From assembly GCA_019049505.1 (NCBI GenBank), contig CM032455.1, positions 85,580,778 to 85,644,777 on the forward strand: a DNA stretch of 64,000 nt. The letters run 5' to 3'. Positions 55,120-64,000 of the stretch are shown piece by piece. A program made the translations under genes and the position numbers. The notes beneath the pieces were generated by a model. That model ran no database searches and was not told the DNA's origin. It saw only the letters and a program-made list of their open reading frames with translations. This DNA comes from Pachyrhynchus sulphureomaculatus. Taxonomy: Eukaryota; Arthropoda; Insecta; Coleoptera; Curculionidae. How positions within the stretch are numbered: the first letter of the stretch is position 1; every line of letters starts with the position of its first letter.

Positions 55120-55895
55120 GAATTAGCCAAGAGGTGAAGACCAAATAAAATTTAAATCGGGAAATGTGCTATACTTCAGAGGAAATGAAACAAACTCTCT
55201 AGAAGGTGTTGGCTTCCTAATAAACAGGAAATACGCGATAAAGAGTGCAGACATCACAAGCATAAGTTCAAGGGTTGCAATCCTTGTCATTAAACTAGAT
55301 AAACGCTACAGCTTGAAGATTATCTAATGCTATACACCAACACCAGATAGTTCTGAAGAGGATTTAGATTCATTACATGACGACGTTAGTAAGGCTGTGG
55401 AATTCACCAAATGCCACTTCACATTTTTAGTTGAAGACTTTAGTGCCAAAATAGAAAAAAAGGTCGACAAAGCTGAAAGATGTATCGAAAGTCATGGCTT
55501 TGGGGAAAGAAATTTTCGAGGAGAAAAATTAATAAACTTTTCACTCCAAAATATTCTATTCATCATAAACACGTTCTTCAAAAAGCACCCAAATCGAAAG
55601 TAGACGTGGATAAGCCCAGATGGAACCACGAAAAATACGACTGATTTCATATCAACAAATAGAAAAGGATAATTCAGGATATGGAGGCCTTGAACAGGTT
55701 TTCAATTGGAAGCGACCATCGATTGGTGAGGTCAAAGATAAGACTGAACATAAAACAAGAAGAAGCGAAGAGAAATGGCAAGCGGAATACACAGTTTCAT
55801 AGAGCTCTTAACAAGGAAATATCAACATCAATAAGAAGAGATATTAGAAAATTTAAACACCTAACAAGTAACAAAAGTAAACGAGGGGAATAAAA
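55120..55895 (+). pseudogene. RTE-like LINE endonuclease
   Basis: Frames give 'LEGVGFLINRKYAIKSADIT', 'SSRVAILVIKLDKRYSLKII', 'CYTPTPDSSEEDLDSLHDDV', 'FTFLVEDFSAKI' (in place of 'GDFNAKI'), 'GFGERNFRGEKLINF', 'WISPDGTTKNTTDF', and 'NRFSIGSDHRLVRSKIRLNI' with the catalytic SDH. This is an APE-type nuclease that nicks the target. Gly-Asp in the 'GDFN' loop is changed to 'VEDFS', and three frames are used, so it is inactive. Confidence 0.8.
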
Positions 55896-56042
55896 GTCTA
55901 AAGGTTTTGAGATCAAATTATCTACTGAAACAAAAATTATACAAAAACTTAAGAACAAAGATAGAAGAGTGATAACGAATAGGAAAGAGATTATGAATAT
56001 TGTCGAAGGTGTTTATAAACATTTCTAATTGAAATGAAATGA

Positions 56043-56330
56043 ATTACTTTGTTATTTGTCATTTATTTTTTATTTATCTGCAACTGCAGTTTCGTAAGTT
56101 TTTTACATTTTCAAGCGTGATACTACAAACTTATTATTTATGATTTATAACAAATTTCCAGGTACAATTTGGAATTATTCATCATTAAATTACAATGACC
56201 TTAAATTAATTTATTACAGCGGGTTAAATGACATTATTGTTTCAAATTTGAAGAAATACTTTTCAATATTTTCTTAGAACTTTTTACAAAAATTCCTTCT
56301 TTAAAGATATATCTAAAAAACTTAAAAATA
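56043..56330. repeat. Left inverted arm of the Penelope-like unit
   Basis: Pairs with 56600-56897. Contains, on the minus strand, a hammerhead-like layout at 56082-56115: CTTGAAAATG, hairpin GTAA-AAAAC-TTAC, then GAAACTGCAG. Confidence 0.85.
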
Positions 56331-56600
56331 CGCCAAACAGCGTTGAATTCTGAACATCTGTTTGATTATTTAAAAGGATTTTATCTTTATTTTTATTGTG
56401 CTTGTAGATCTCTATCGCTTCTAAAATATTTAATTTTCTTCCTTTTTGTACTTTATGTAATATTTGTAGATTATTTATGTCTGGAAAAATATGATTTGTT
56501 TGATAGAAGTGGTTAGCAAAGTTGGAGTTTTCTTTGTTTAATCTAAAAGATGTTTGGTGTTTTTTAAATCTAGTATCGAAATTTCGATTTCGAAAATTAT
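56331..56600 (-). pseudogene. Penelope-like GIY-YIG endonuclease, C-terminal part
   Basis: The minus strand reads 'RNFDTRFKKHQTSFRLNKEN', 'SNFANHFYQTNHIFPDINNL', 'QILHKVQKGRKLNILEAIEI' and 'YKHNKNKDKILLNNQTDVQN'. This matches the half of the GIY-YIG domain after the second Tyr: the Arg of 'KTRFKEH', the His of 'FAEHL' and the Glu of 'LExxEIYKH'. The GIY and YIG strands themselves are missing, so the domain is truncated at its start by the right arm. Within what remains the frame is open for about 85 codons. Confidence 0.75.
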
Positions 56601-56897
56601 TTTTAAGATTTTTTTTAGATATATCTTTAAAGAAGGAATGTTTGTAAAAAGTTTTAAGAAAATATTGAAAAGTATTTCTTTAAATTTGAAACAATAATGT
56701 CATTTAACCCTGCCTATTAAATTAATTTAAGGTCAGTGCAATTTAATGATGGGTGATTCCAAATTGTACCTGGAAATTTGTTATAAATCATTAACAAACC
56801 ACCTTAGTCCTGTAGTATCACGCTTGAAAATGCAGAAAACCTCCGAAACTGCAGTTGCAGATAATTAAAAAATAAGTGACAAATAACAAAATAATAC
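56600..56897. repeat. Right inverted arm of the Penelope-like unit
   Basis: Pairs with 56043-56330. The hammerhead-like layout is on the plus strand at 56822-56850: CTTGAAAATG, a weak hairpin, CCGAAACTGCAG. Confidence 0.85.
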
Positions 56898-56939
56898 TGT
56901 CATAAAGTAACGGACACCTCAATTATACAATTTTTATAA

Positions 56940-58225
56940 ACAGTTTTATATGGTAAAAGCACTAATAACAACACATCGTATGAGATTCCACATATTCAAA
57001 ATGAAAGTTCAGAAGATTTCCCGAAATAACAGAAGATGAGATCATACAAGTCTTGAGTGAGATAAAAAAATAATAAGTCTCTACAGGTGAGGATGGTATT
57101 GTGGTTGAAGTCATAACACTGGCTGGACCTACTGTCATCATACTGTTTACCCTATGTCTTTCTAAGTCTATAACACTAACGCAGTGGAACAACGTTATTA
57201 TCATTCTCCTCTATAAAAAAGGCGATTCCACAGATCTATCAAGCTACCGTCATATAAGCATCCTCTTCCATGTTTATAAGATGTTCACAAAAGTATTGAC
57301 AAAACGTTTGACCGCAAAGCTAGACTTCTACCAAACACCCGATCAAGCTGGATTCCGAGCAGGCTATAGTGTCAATGATCACCTTTTGACTGTTAAGTTA
57401 ATTGTGGAAAAGTGTATCAAATATAACAGGCCTTTAATATTAATCTTAATGGATTATGAGGAGGCCTTCGATTCAGTGAACCAGGATATGCTTTTTAAGG
57501 CTCTTGCTGAATGCCGTATAGATTCAAGGTACATTGGAATCTTAAGACATATCTACTGTCAGGCAACATCAACAAAATTGCATAGGGAAACAAACAAATT
57601 CCAAGTCGAAAAAGGTGTGCGTTAGGGTGACACTATCTTCCCAAAATAATTTATCGCCCTTCTGGAACACATGTTTAAAAATCTGAATTGGAGCAAGATG
57701 GGCATAAATATAAATAAAAAAATGCTGAATAACTTGAGATTCGCCTATAACATAGTCCTGTTAACAGATCGCGCAGATCATGCGAATGTCATGCTTAACA
57801 CCCTAAAAGAACAGTCTCATAAAATTAGCCTAAGGATAACTTTTTTGAAGACCCAGTATATGACAAATCTAGTTTTTACCAAGCCAATATCAGTAAACGG
57901 CTTTAAACATCGAGATAAAGCCCCAAATAAAGAAATTAGGAACCGAACGACCGTGATAGATGCATTTGAGAAAGTTCTATTTTTGAAATGGAATTGGGTC
58001 GGCCATCTAGCCAGAACGCAAGATAACAGATAGACTAGGAAGGTGTTGGAATGGCAACCTAGACAAGTGGTATGTAGGAATATAGGAAGACTTTCCACCA
58101 GATGGGACAGATGATCTGAGAGGAGTAGCAGGAAACTGGATCCAAAAAGCCCAAGACCGGTTTAACTGGAAAAAGTTAAGGGAGGCCTATGTCCAGCAGT
58201 GGAAGCTAAGGGCTGATATATGAGC
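56940..58225 (+). pseudogene. RTE-like LINE reverse transcriptase and C-terminal tail
   Basis: 'SEDFPEITEDEIIQVLSEIK', then a 174-codon frame (57101-57625): 'WNNVIIILLYKKGDSTDLSS', 'FYQTPDQAGFRAGYSVNDHL', 'LILMDYEEAFDSVNQDMLFK' (first catalytic Asp) and 'VEKGVR' followed by a TAG where Gln is expected ('RQGDTIS'). The next frame has 'NNLRFAYNIVLLTD', where the catalytic 'FADD' has become 'FAYN'. The tail 'KWNWVGHLARTQDNR', 'KVLEWQPRQ' and 'EAYVQQW' is complete. Loss of the palm Asp pair and the stop make it inactive. Confidence 0.85.
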
Positions 58226-58959
58226 AAATTTCACCAAAACTTGTTACTGAAAGAATATTTTTTCATCGATGATACCCATAAATAGTTATTTTATTTTGAA
58301 AGCAGGTAGTGTTTTGAAGAAGATAATTTAAACATAACTACGTCATTAAAAAGGGAAAGTAGTTACTAGCTCTATTGATTACAAAATTTATCTCGCATAA
58401 AATAAAGTTCCACCTGCTGGTCAAACACTCTTGGTATAAAAGTAATAAAATGAACTTGGTAAATTTATTTTCAATAATTCCCTAGATTAGCCAGGAATAA
58501 GTTTAGGACGAACCCTTAGGTATTAAATAATCAATATCTAATATTCCCTTCAATTTTAGTATTAGAACGTATATTACAGTGTACATAACCTGTTTACAAA
58601 ACCTTTGAATAAAAAATTATGCTATAATACTTTTATAAATAGATAATTATTCAATTCGTGACTTCAAGAGAAATTAAATTATTCATTTCTAGCATCTCCT
58701 ATTGCGTGCGTGTTTTAAGTACAGACTCTAGATATGTTTTCTAGGCGAATATCAGTGGTGGGTACAGTTGTTGTTTTTACAGTTAACATAGGAATATTGA
58801 TATATTCTATGAAATATAGAGATTTTAATTAACCAATTTCCAATATTTCTAAAACAATATTAGAACTGACAGTGGCCTCTGAAATTTTTTAATTAAGTGT
58901 TTTAATAAATATTTAATTAAAGCATTTGCTTTATCATGCAATAATCATCATTAACTTAT
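58226..58959. other. AT-rich DNA, nothing recognised
   Basis: Contains the short 3' untranslated region of the LINE at most; no other feature. Confidence 0.5.
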
Positions 58960-60751
58960 TTCATCCAGTCGGATATAAGCCTTCCCAAGTTTTCTCCATT
59001 GAGCTTTGTTGTTTGTTTTGTGCATGCAATCGTGACGCGCTAATCTTTTTATTTCGTCCTTCCTTCTTGTTTGTGGTCTACTTCTGCATCTTTTATGTTA
59101 TCTAGGCCTCCATTCAACTATACGGCATGTCCATCAGTTACATCCATCCTTGCGACATGCCCCGCCCAATTCCACCTTAAGATACATATTTGTTGTATTG
59201 TCAACTTTGATCTTCTTCGCATCTCGATGTTAGGAATACGATCTTGAAGTCTAATATTTAGCATTCTTCTCTCCATTGCTCTTTGGGTTACCTGGAGTTT
59301 ATTTATTACACTTCAATTTAAAGCCCACGTTTCAGTGCCATATGTTAATACCGGTAGTACATATTGATCGAATACTCTGGCTTTTATTCTATTTGGGATG
59401 TCTAATTTAAATGTAGATTCTAACCCTTCGAACGCAGACCAAGCTAACGAAATTCTTCTATCCAAGTCTTTAAATTATTTTTTGATATTTCGATTTTTTG
59501 TCCTAAATATATGAATGTTTGTACCTTTCCTATTTTTCCACCTTTTATTAACAGTTCCTGGCTGTTATCTTTAGTTTCGTTGTTCAAATATTTGGTCTTG
59601 GTGAAGTTTATTTTTAGACCTATTTCTCGAGACATGTTATTTAACTCCATCAGCATTTCTTGCAATTCTTCTTCAGAGTGACATCATCTGCGAACCTTAA
59701 GTGATTCACCGTCCATTAGTATTCCTTTATTTTCCCATTTTATCGGTTTGAACATGTCTTCTAGAGTCACCGTGAACAACAATCGAGGCGCCTTGTCTAA
59801 TTCCTCTTTTAATTTTGATTTTATTTGTTTCTTCTTCAAACATTATTTGTGATGTTGTATTTTTATGTACGTATTCAAGAAGAGTTGTGTATTTTTCATC
59901 AACTCCGTAGTTACTTAAGCCGTTAAGGACTGCCCATATCCCTACGGTATCAATTGCTTTTTCGTAGTCAACCATTGCTATCCACAAGGAGACCTTATAT
60001 GCATTTGCTTTTTCCACTAGTATTCTAATCGTTTGAAGACGGTTCAAAGTGATGTATCCCCGTCTAAATCCCGCTTGTTCACGTGGTTGATAACTGTTTA
60101 ATTTGTTCGTTAATCTATATGTTATGATTTTAGTGAGGATTTTGTATAGTACCGATAACCGGCTGATGGATCTGTAATTCTCCAATTTAAATTCGTTTCC
60201 CTTTTTAGAAATAAGCACAATCAAGGGATTTACCCAAGGTATTGGTATTATACTTTCTATTAGGCACCTGTTAAATAGAGCTGGAAGAGACTGTATTATC
60301 GATGCCCCTCCATACTTTACAATTTCCGTAGTTATTTCATCGTCTCCTGATTCTTTGTTGTTGTGCATATGTTGTAGGGCGTTTATTATTTCATCCGTTG
60401 TTACATCGGGAATTTGTTCAGATCCAACATTTCTTACTATCACTCTATTTCCTTCTTCTTTTCCGGGCGGTGGCGATATTTTCGTGCCATATAGTGTGTG
60501 ATAATATTTCCCTGTAGCTTCCTTTATCTCTTTGTGCGATCTCTTGGTTATCGTTATTTTATAAGTTTTATTATTTGATGTCTCTTTTCATTCATTTGTT
60601 TGTTTAGATATTTCAAACTTTTTCCCTCTTTCAAAGTTTCTTCTATTTTCGAGTTTCTGTATTGTTTGACGTCTTCTCTTTTTCTTTGAAAATACATATA
60701 TGAGGTTAATCCCGTGATTGTGGTGTCAAGACTGACACTAAAAAAACACAT
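58960..60751 (-). pseudogene. RTE-like LINE, copy D: linker, reverse transcriptase and tail
   Basis: Minus strand, starting at about 60745: coiled linker 'DVKQYRNSKIEETLKEGKSL', then a 238-codon frame (59727-60443) with 'VGSEQIPDVTTDEIINALQ', 'HMHNNKESGDDEITTEIVKY', 'WVNPLIVLISKKGNEFKLEN', 'YQPREQAGFRRGYITLNRL', 'AMVDYEKAIDTVGIWAVLNG' (first catalytic Asp) and 'KIKRGIRQGAS', where the frame is lost and the FADD box is deleted. A further frame (59444-59665) has 'INFTKTKYLNNETKDNSQEL', and a broken tail reaches 'RWNWAGHVARMDV' near 59165. The longest open RT frame of the window, but no intact catalytic pair. Close relative of the copy at 62080-63095. Confidence 0.85.
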
Positions 60752-61795
60752 TTTAATTAATTGATAGAGTCAAATTTTGAAATCAGGCCAACCGTAATTT
60801 TTCATTCATCCAAAGATAACTATTTATGAACAATATTTAAGTTTAAAAAATAAACAGTGTAATGATATTATTGAAAAAAATGGTTTCTATAAAGTCTGAA
60901 AAGTTTATCATATCAGCAATTTTGTAAACATCAACAAAATGGTAAAAATCAATAGTTTAAATTAACTGCTAGGGTTTTGTACACTAACGTCAAATTTATA
61001 AAACAACAATATTTCTTTACGAAACTTGCGTAATTTTAAAAAATATTCCCGCCCCAGTTTTTAGTAAAATGTCAGTTTTAATATTTAATGGAAATAACTT
61101 AACTTTATTGAATCACAAGTCATGCCAGAAGTAAATTTTAACCAAAATACACAATACAATTTTGTCAAAAAAATTGGTTACAAAAATCAGATTTTATAAC
61201 TTCATCATTTACACAATTTTATATTACCTAATCATTTTACTCTAATGTCACACAATTTTATGTTATATGAATGTCTCAATACTAAATAAAATAAATTAGC
61301 AATTTTTCATATTAAATTCCCATTTATGTTATTGAAACAAACACAACACGCTATATTTATATGCTCCAGTATAACAGAGAAATATATTATGTAATCGTAG
61401 ATCACTCTTAAAGGAAATATTGTAATAGTATAAATAAAATGTGTAATAGGGACATAAAGTAACTTCTTCTAGCTAGCAACACCAGCCACCAAGAATTAGG
61501 TTAATAACTACTTACTAACTCTGACAATCAAGTAATAATCTTGATTTCTATTCATTAGAATAAATAGAATAAGGAATAAAAAAATTATTATACCTAAAAC
61601 ACACAACAGAACACATTTAAACTTTTTATCTCTGTTATCTATTTATTTTTTTATACATCTATTGACATGCAACAATATAAAGCTAATCATATTTTACTTT
61701 TTTCTCGTTTGACAATTTGAAAAGCGGTTTATAAAAGTAGTTATATTTTAACAGATTAGCGACTTTTCACTCATTAAGCTCTTTTTGTATTATAT
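60752..61795. other. AT-rich DNA, nothing recognised
   Basis: About 1 kb between two LINE copies in opposite orientation; no gene or repeat supported. Confidence 0.5.
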
Positions 61796-61811
61796 ATGTG
61801 CATATATATAT

Positions 61812-61892
<81 letters not shown>

Positions 61893-61894
61893 AA

Positions 61895-61955
<61 letters not shown>
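61796..61955. repeat. (TA)n microsatellite
   Basis: TA run with GTATATAAATATATG interruption. Tyr-Ile frames are not genes. Confidence 0.96.
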
Positions 61956-61957
<2 letters not shown>

Positions 61958-62079
61958 CTTGCCTGTAGTTTTCCTTGGAGTATTAGTTGTTGTAGTATGT
62001 AGTATTTGTTATGTCGCATTATGTGTCCTAGATTTTGTAGCTTTCTTGTTTTCTGTCTCAGTACGATTTCTCTATCTCT

Positions 62080-63095
62080 ACTGCGAACCTCTTCAAGCTT
62101 TATTTTTCAGGTGCCTTATAGAAAGTAAAACACCAACACCTTTGGTAAACGCCTTCATTGTGCTTATATTTAAAAAGGAGAACAAATTTAAATTATGGAA
62201 TTACAGACCCATCAGCCTGTTATCGGTAGTATACAAAATCCTCACTAGAAACATAGATTAATGAACAAATTAGATTACTTGTGGAAAAACCAATGAATAT
62301 AAGGTCACCTTGTGAATAGCAATGGCTGACTACGAAAAAGCATTTGATTCGGTAGGGATATGGGCAGTCCTTAATGCCTTAAGTAATAGCAGAGTCGACG
62401 AAAGATACATCACTCTTCTTGAACACATATAAAATAATGATTGAAGAAAAAACAAATAAAATGAAAATTAAAAGAGGATTTAGACAAGGCAACTCAGTAT
62501 TCCCAAACCTGTTTACGTTGACTCTAGAATACATGTTCAAATCGCTAAAGTGAAAAAATAATGGAATATTAATGGAGGGTGAACGATTAAATCACTTAAG
62601 CTTCGCAAATGATGTTGCTCTGGTTGCCAACATAAAAGAAGAATTACAGGAAATGCTGATGGAATTAAATACAAAGTATCAAGAAATATGTCTAAAAATA
62701 AACTTCACTAAAACTAAATATTTGAACAACAAATCTGAAGGTAACAGTCAGGAATTATAAGCAGAAGGTGAAAGAATAGGAAAGGTACAAACATTCATAT
62801 ATTTAAGACAAAAAATCGAAATATCAAAAAATAATTTAACAGCTCACTTGCATAGAGGAATCTCGTTAGCTTGATTTTCGTTCGGTTATAATCCACATTT
62901 AAATTGGACATCCCAAATATAATAAAAGCCATAGTGTTCATTCAATATGTATTACCGGTATTAACATATGGCACTGAAACGTGGGCATTAAAGAAAAGGA
63001 TAATATGTAAACTCCAGGTAAGCCAAAGAGCAATGGAGAGGAGAATGCCAAATATTAGACTTTAAAATTGTATTCCTAACATCAAGATACGAAGA
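62080..63095 (+). pseudogene. RTE-like LINE, copy F: reverse transcriptase and tail, broken
   Basis: Same family as 58960-60751. Plus-strand pieces: 'FFRCLIESKTPTPLVNAFIV', 'KFKLWNYRPISLLSVVYKIL', 'AMADYEKAFDSVGIWAVLNA' (first catalytic Asp), 'LNHLSFANDVALVANIKEEL' (62585-62640, catalytic FADD changed to FAND), 'INFTKTKYLNNKSEGNSQEL', 'QYVLPVLTYGTETWALKKR', and 'QRAMERRMPNIRL' up to 63060, where a (TA)n array cuts it. At least eight frame breaks. The upstream half (endonuclease) is absent, replaced by unassigned sequence after the (TA)n at 61955. Confidence 0.82.
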
Positions 63096-63097
63096 AG

Positions 63098-63433
<336 letters not shown>

Positions 63434-63917
63434 ATACAAAACTGAATTAGTTTTAAGGAGCACATGACAAATAATTATATAATATTACATTTATACCGAA
63501 CTGGGACCCAATGTAATGACATCGTGTTCTGAAGAATATCCAGAGGAAAGGTGAGGAGTACGCCGTAAAAATGCTACTGTCAAGCCGCCATATAAAAGGA
63601 TTGTTTTTAACAAAAGTAATTATTTCTGCAAAAAAAGGTTTTTATCTCATTTTATGGGTGCTTTTTAATATTTTAGTATAGCAGTTATATTTTGTAGATT
63701 ATTTATTAAGTAGTAAAAAATCTCATTGATTAACTTTTATGCTAAATAATAAATGAAATAATAAATATTGTCAGTTACGGCAAAATTAAAAGTTATTTCT
63801 TGTTTTTTTTTTTCCTTTCAAAAAAGAATTTCACACCGGTGAAATTTACAAAAAAAATTCTAAATTATGTTACGAACCAGTATTTAATCTCGGTTGGTCC
63901 TTCTGTATGTTTACAAT
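63434..63917. other. AT-rich DNA inside or between Penelope-like fragments
   Basis: About 480 bp that separates two parts (63306-63433 and 63918-64000) which are contiguous at 27876-28060. It is therefore probably an insertion, but no element ends are recognised. Confidence 0.45.
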
Positions 63918-64000
63918 ATAAGTGCTCCCGCTGCTGCTGCTACTCGATACTGTGATCTTGCTGCGGCTGCCGCTCGAAGCTAGTTAGCTGAGCTAGAGAA
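63918..64000 (-). mobile_element. Penelope-like element, start of a copy running off the window
   Basis: GCTGCTGCTGCTACTCGATA and the following GTGATCTTGCTGCGGCTGCC match 28001-28060. On the minus strand they encode the Ser-rich tail 'SKITVSSSSS' that follows the GIY-YIG domain. The endonuclease, if present, would lie beyond 64000. Confidence 0.7.

Larger units (their letters stand above)
56022..56932 (-). mobile_element. Small Penelope-like unit with inverted arms, inserted in the LINE
   Basis: TTTATAAACA at 56012-56021 and 56933-56942 flanks the insert and, when the insert is removed, the LINE reads across. Inside, arms of about 290 bp (56043-56330 and 56600-56897) are reverse complements, with ATTTTCAAGCGTGATACTAC and CAAATTTCCAGGTACAATTT shared. 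Between them the minus strand encodes the end of a GIY-YIG endonuclease. Inverted pseudo-LTR arrangements are known for Penelope-like elements. This is a compact 5'-truncated example. Confidence 0.8.
54965..58225 (+). mobile_element. RTE-like LINE, nearly full-length relic, interrupted by a Penelope-like insertion
   Basis: Endonuclease pieces (55120-55895), a linker, reverse transcriptase (56940-57740) and the conserved tail (57900-58225) follow one another in the correct order. A 911-bp insertion at 56022-56932, with a 10-bp target duplication, splits the linker. Without it the element is about 2.35 kb. It ends with 'EAYVQQWKLRADI' and a stop at 58219-58221. Multiple stops and frameshifts. 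Confidence 0.8.

Overview
The window looks like repeat-dense, AT-rich intergenic DNA from a large arthropod genome, most likely an insect. That reading rests on the mix of mobile-element families, each present as broken copies: Tc1/mariner-type DNA transposons, Jockey-like, RTE-like and RNase H-bearing LINEs, a Ty3/gypsy element with a 17.6/297-like LTR and primer site, Penelope-like elements (PLEs) with GIY-YIG endonucleases, Transib/RAG1-like transposase relics, a tRNA-derived SINE and many (TA)n arrays. I see no intact host gene, no rRNA gene, no credible tRNA gene and no bacterial-style operon. Species cannot be named from this sequence.

Layout. 1-617: end of a mariner-like element. 618-4242: TA array, an unclassified element (Rep-B) and a palindrome-ended element (Rep-A). 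4243-7445: a 3.2 kb inverted-repeat unit with a (G)61 run and an RTE fragment. 7850-12890: Jockey fragment, internally deleted Transib-like copy, DD37E-like mariner and LINE 3' end. 13771-15488: a mariner-like element bounded by TA with ~270 bp inverted repeats. 15541-16971: two Rep-A copies around an RTE endonuclease fragment. 18470-21630: SINE plus two LINE relics. 24485-27350: Tc1 fragments and an unidentified gene relic. 27365-29100: Penelope-like unit. 31085-32490: the most complete Transib-like relic. 32908-34678: third mariner-like element with >400 bp inverted repeats. 35599-37945: a 2.35 kb element with ~560 bp inverted repeats and an unclassified C-x2-C-type ORF. 40270-42428: LINE relics, including a young-looking RNase H LINE with a perfect 16-bp target duplication. 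43404-47552: Ty3/gypsy element. 47686-49800: Rep-B, SINE and LINE. 50557-51585: inverted hammerhead-like unit. 52022-52663: Rep-A. 53840-63095: RTE-family LINEs, one interrupted by a small Penelope-like insertion. 63306-64000: more Penelope-like sequence running off the end.

The most interesting theme is a recurring design seen three times with different sequence (27876-28742, 50557-51585, 56022-56932). Each is a short unit with inverted arms that carry a hammerhead-ribozyme-like motif (CTGATGA or TTGAAAA-type left core, a stem-II hairpin, then GAAAC). In two of the three the arms enclose a GIY-YIG endonuclease tail of a Penelope-like element. A second theme is that element termini repeatedly abut (TA)n arrays. 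Family names come from protein motifs translated by eye and from memory of those families; no database search was possible.
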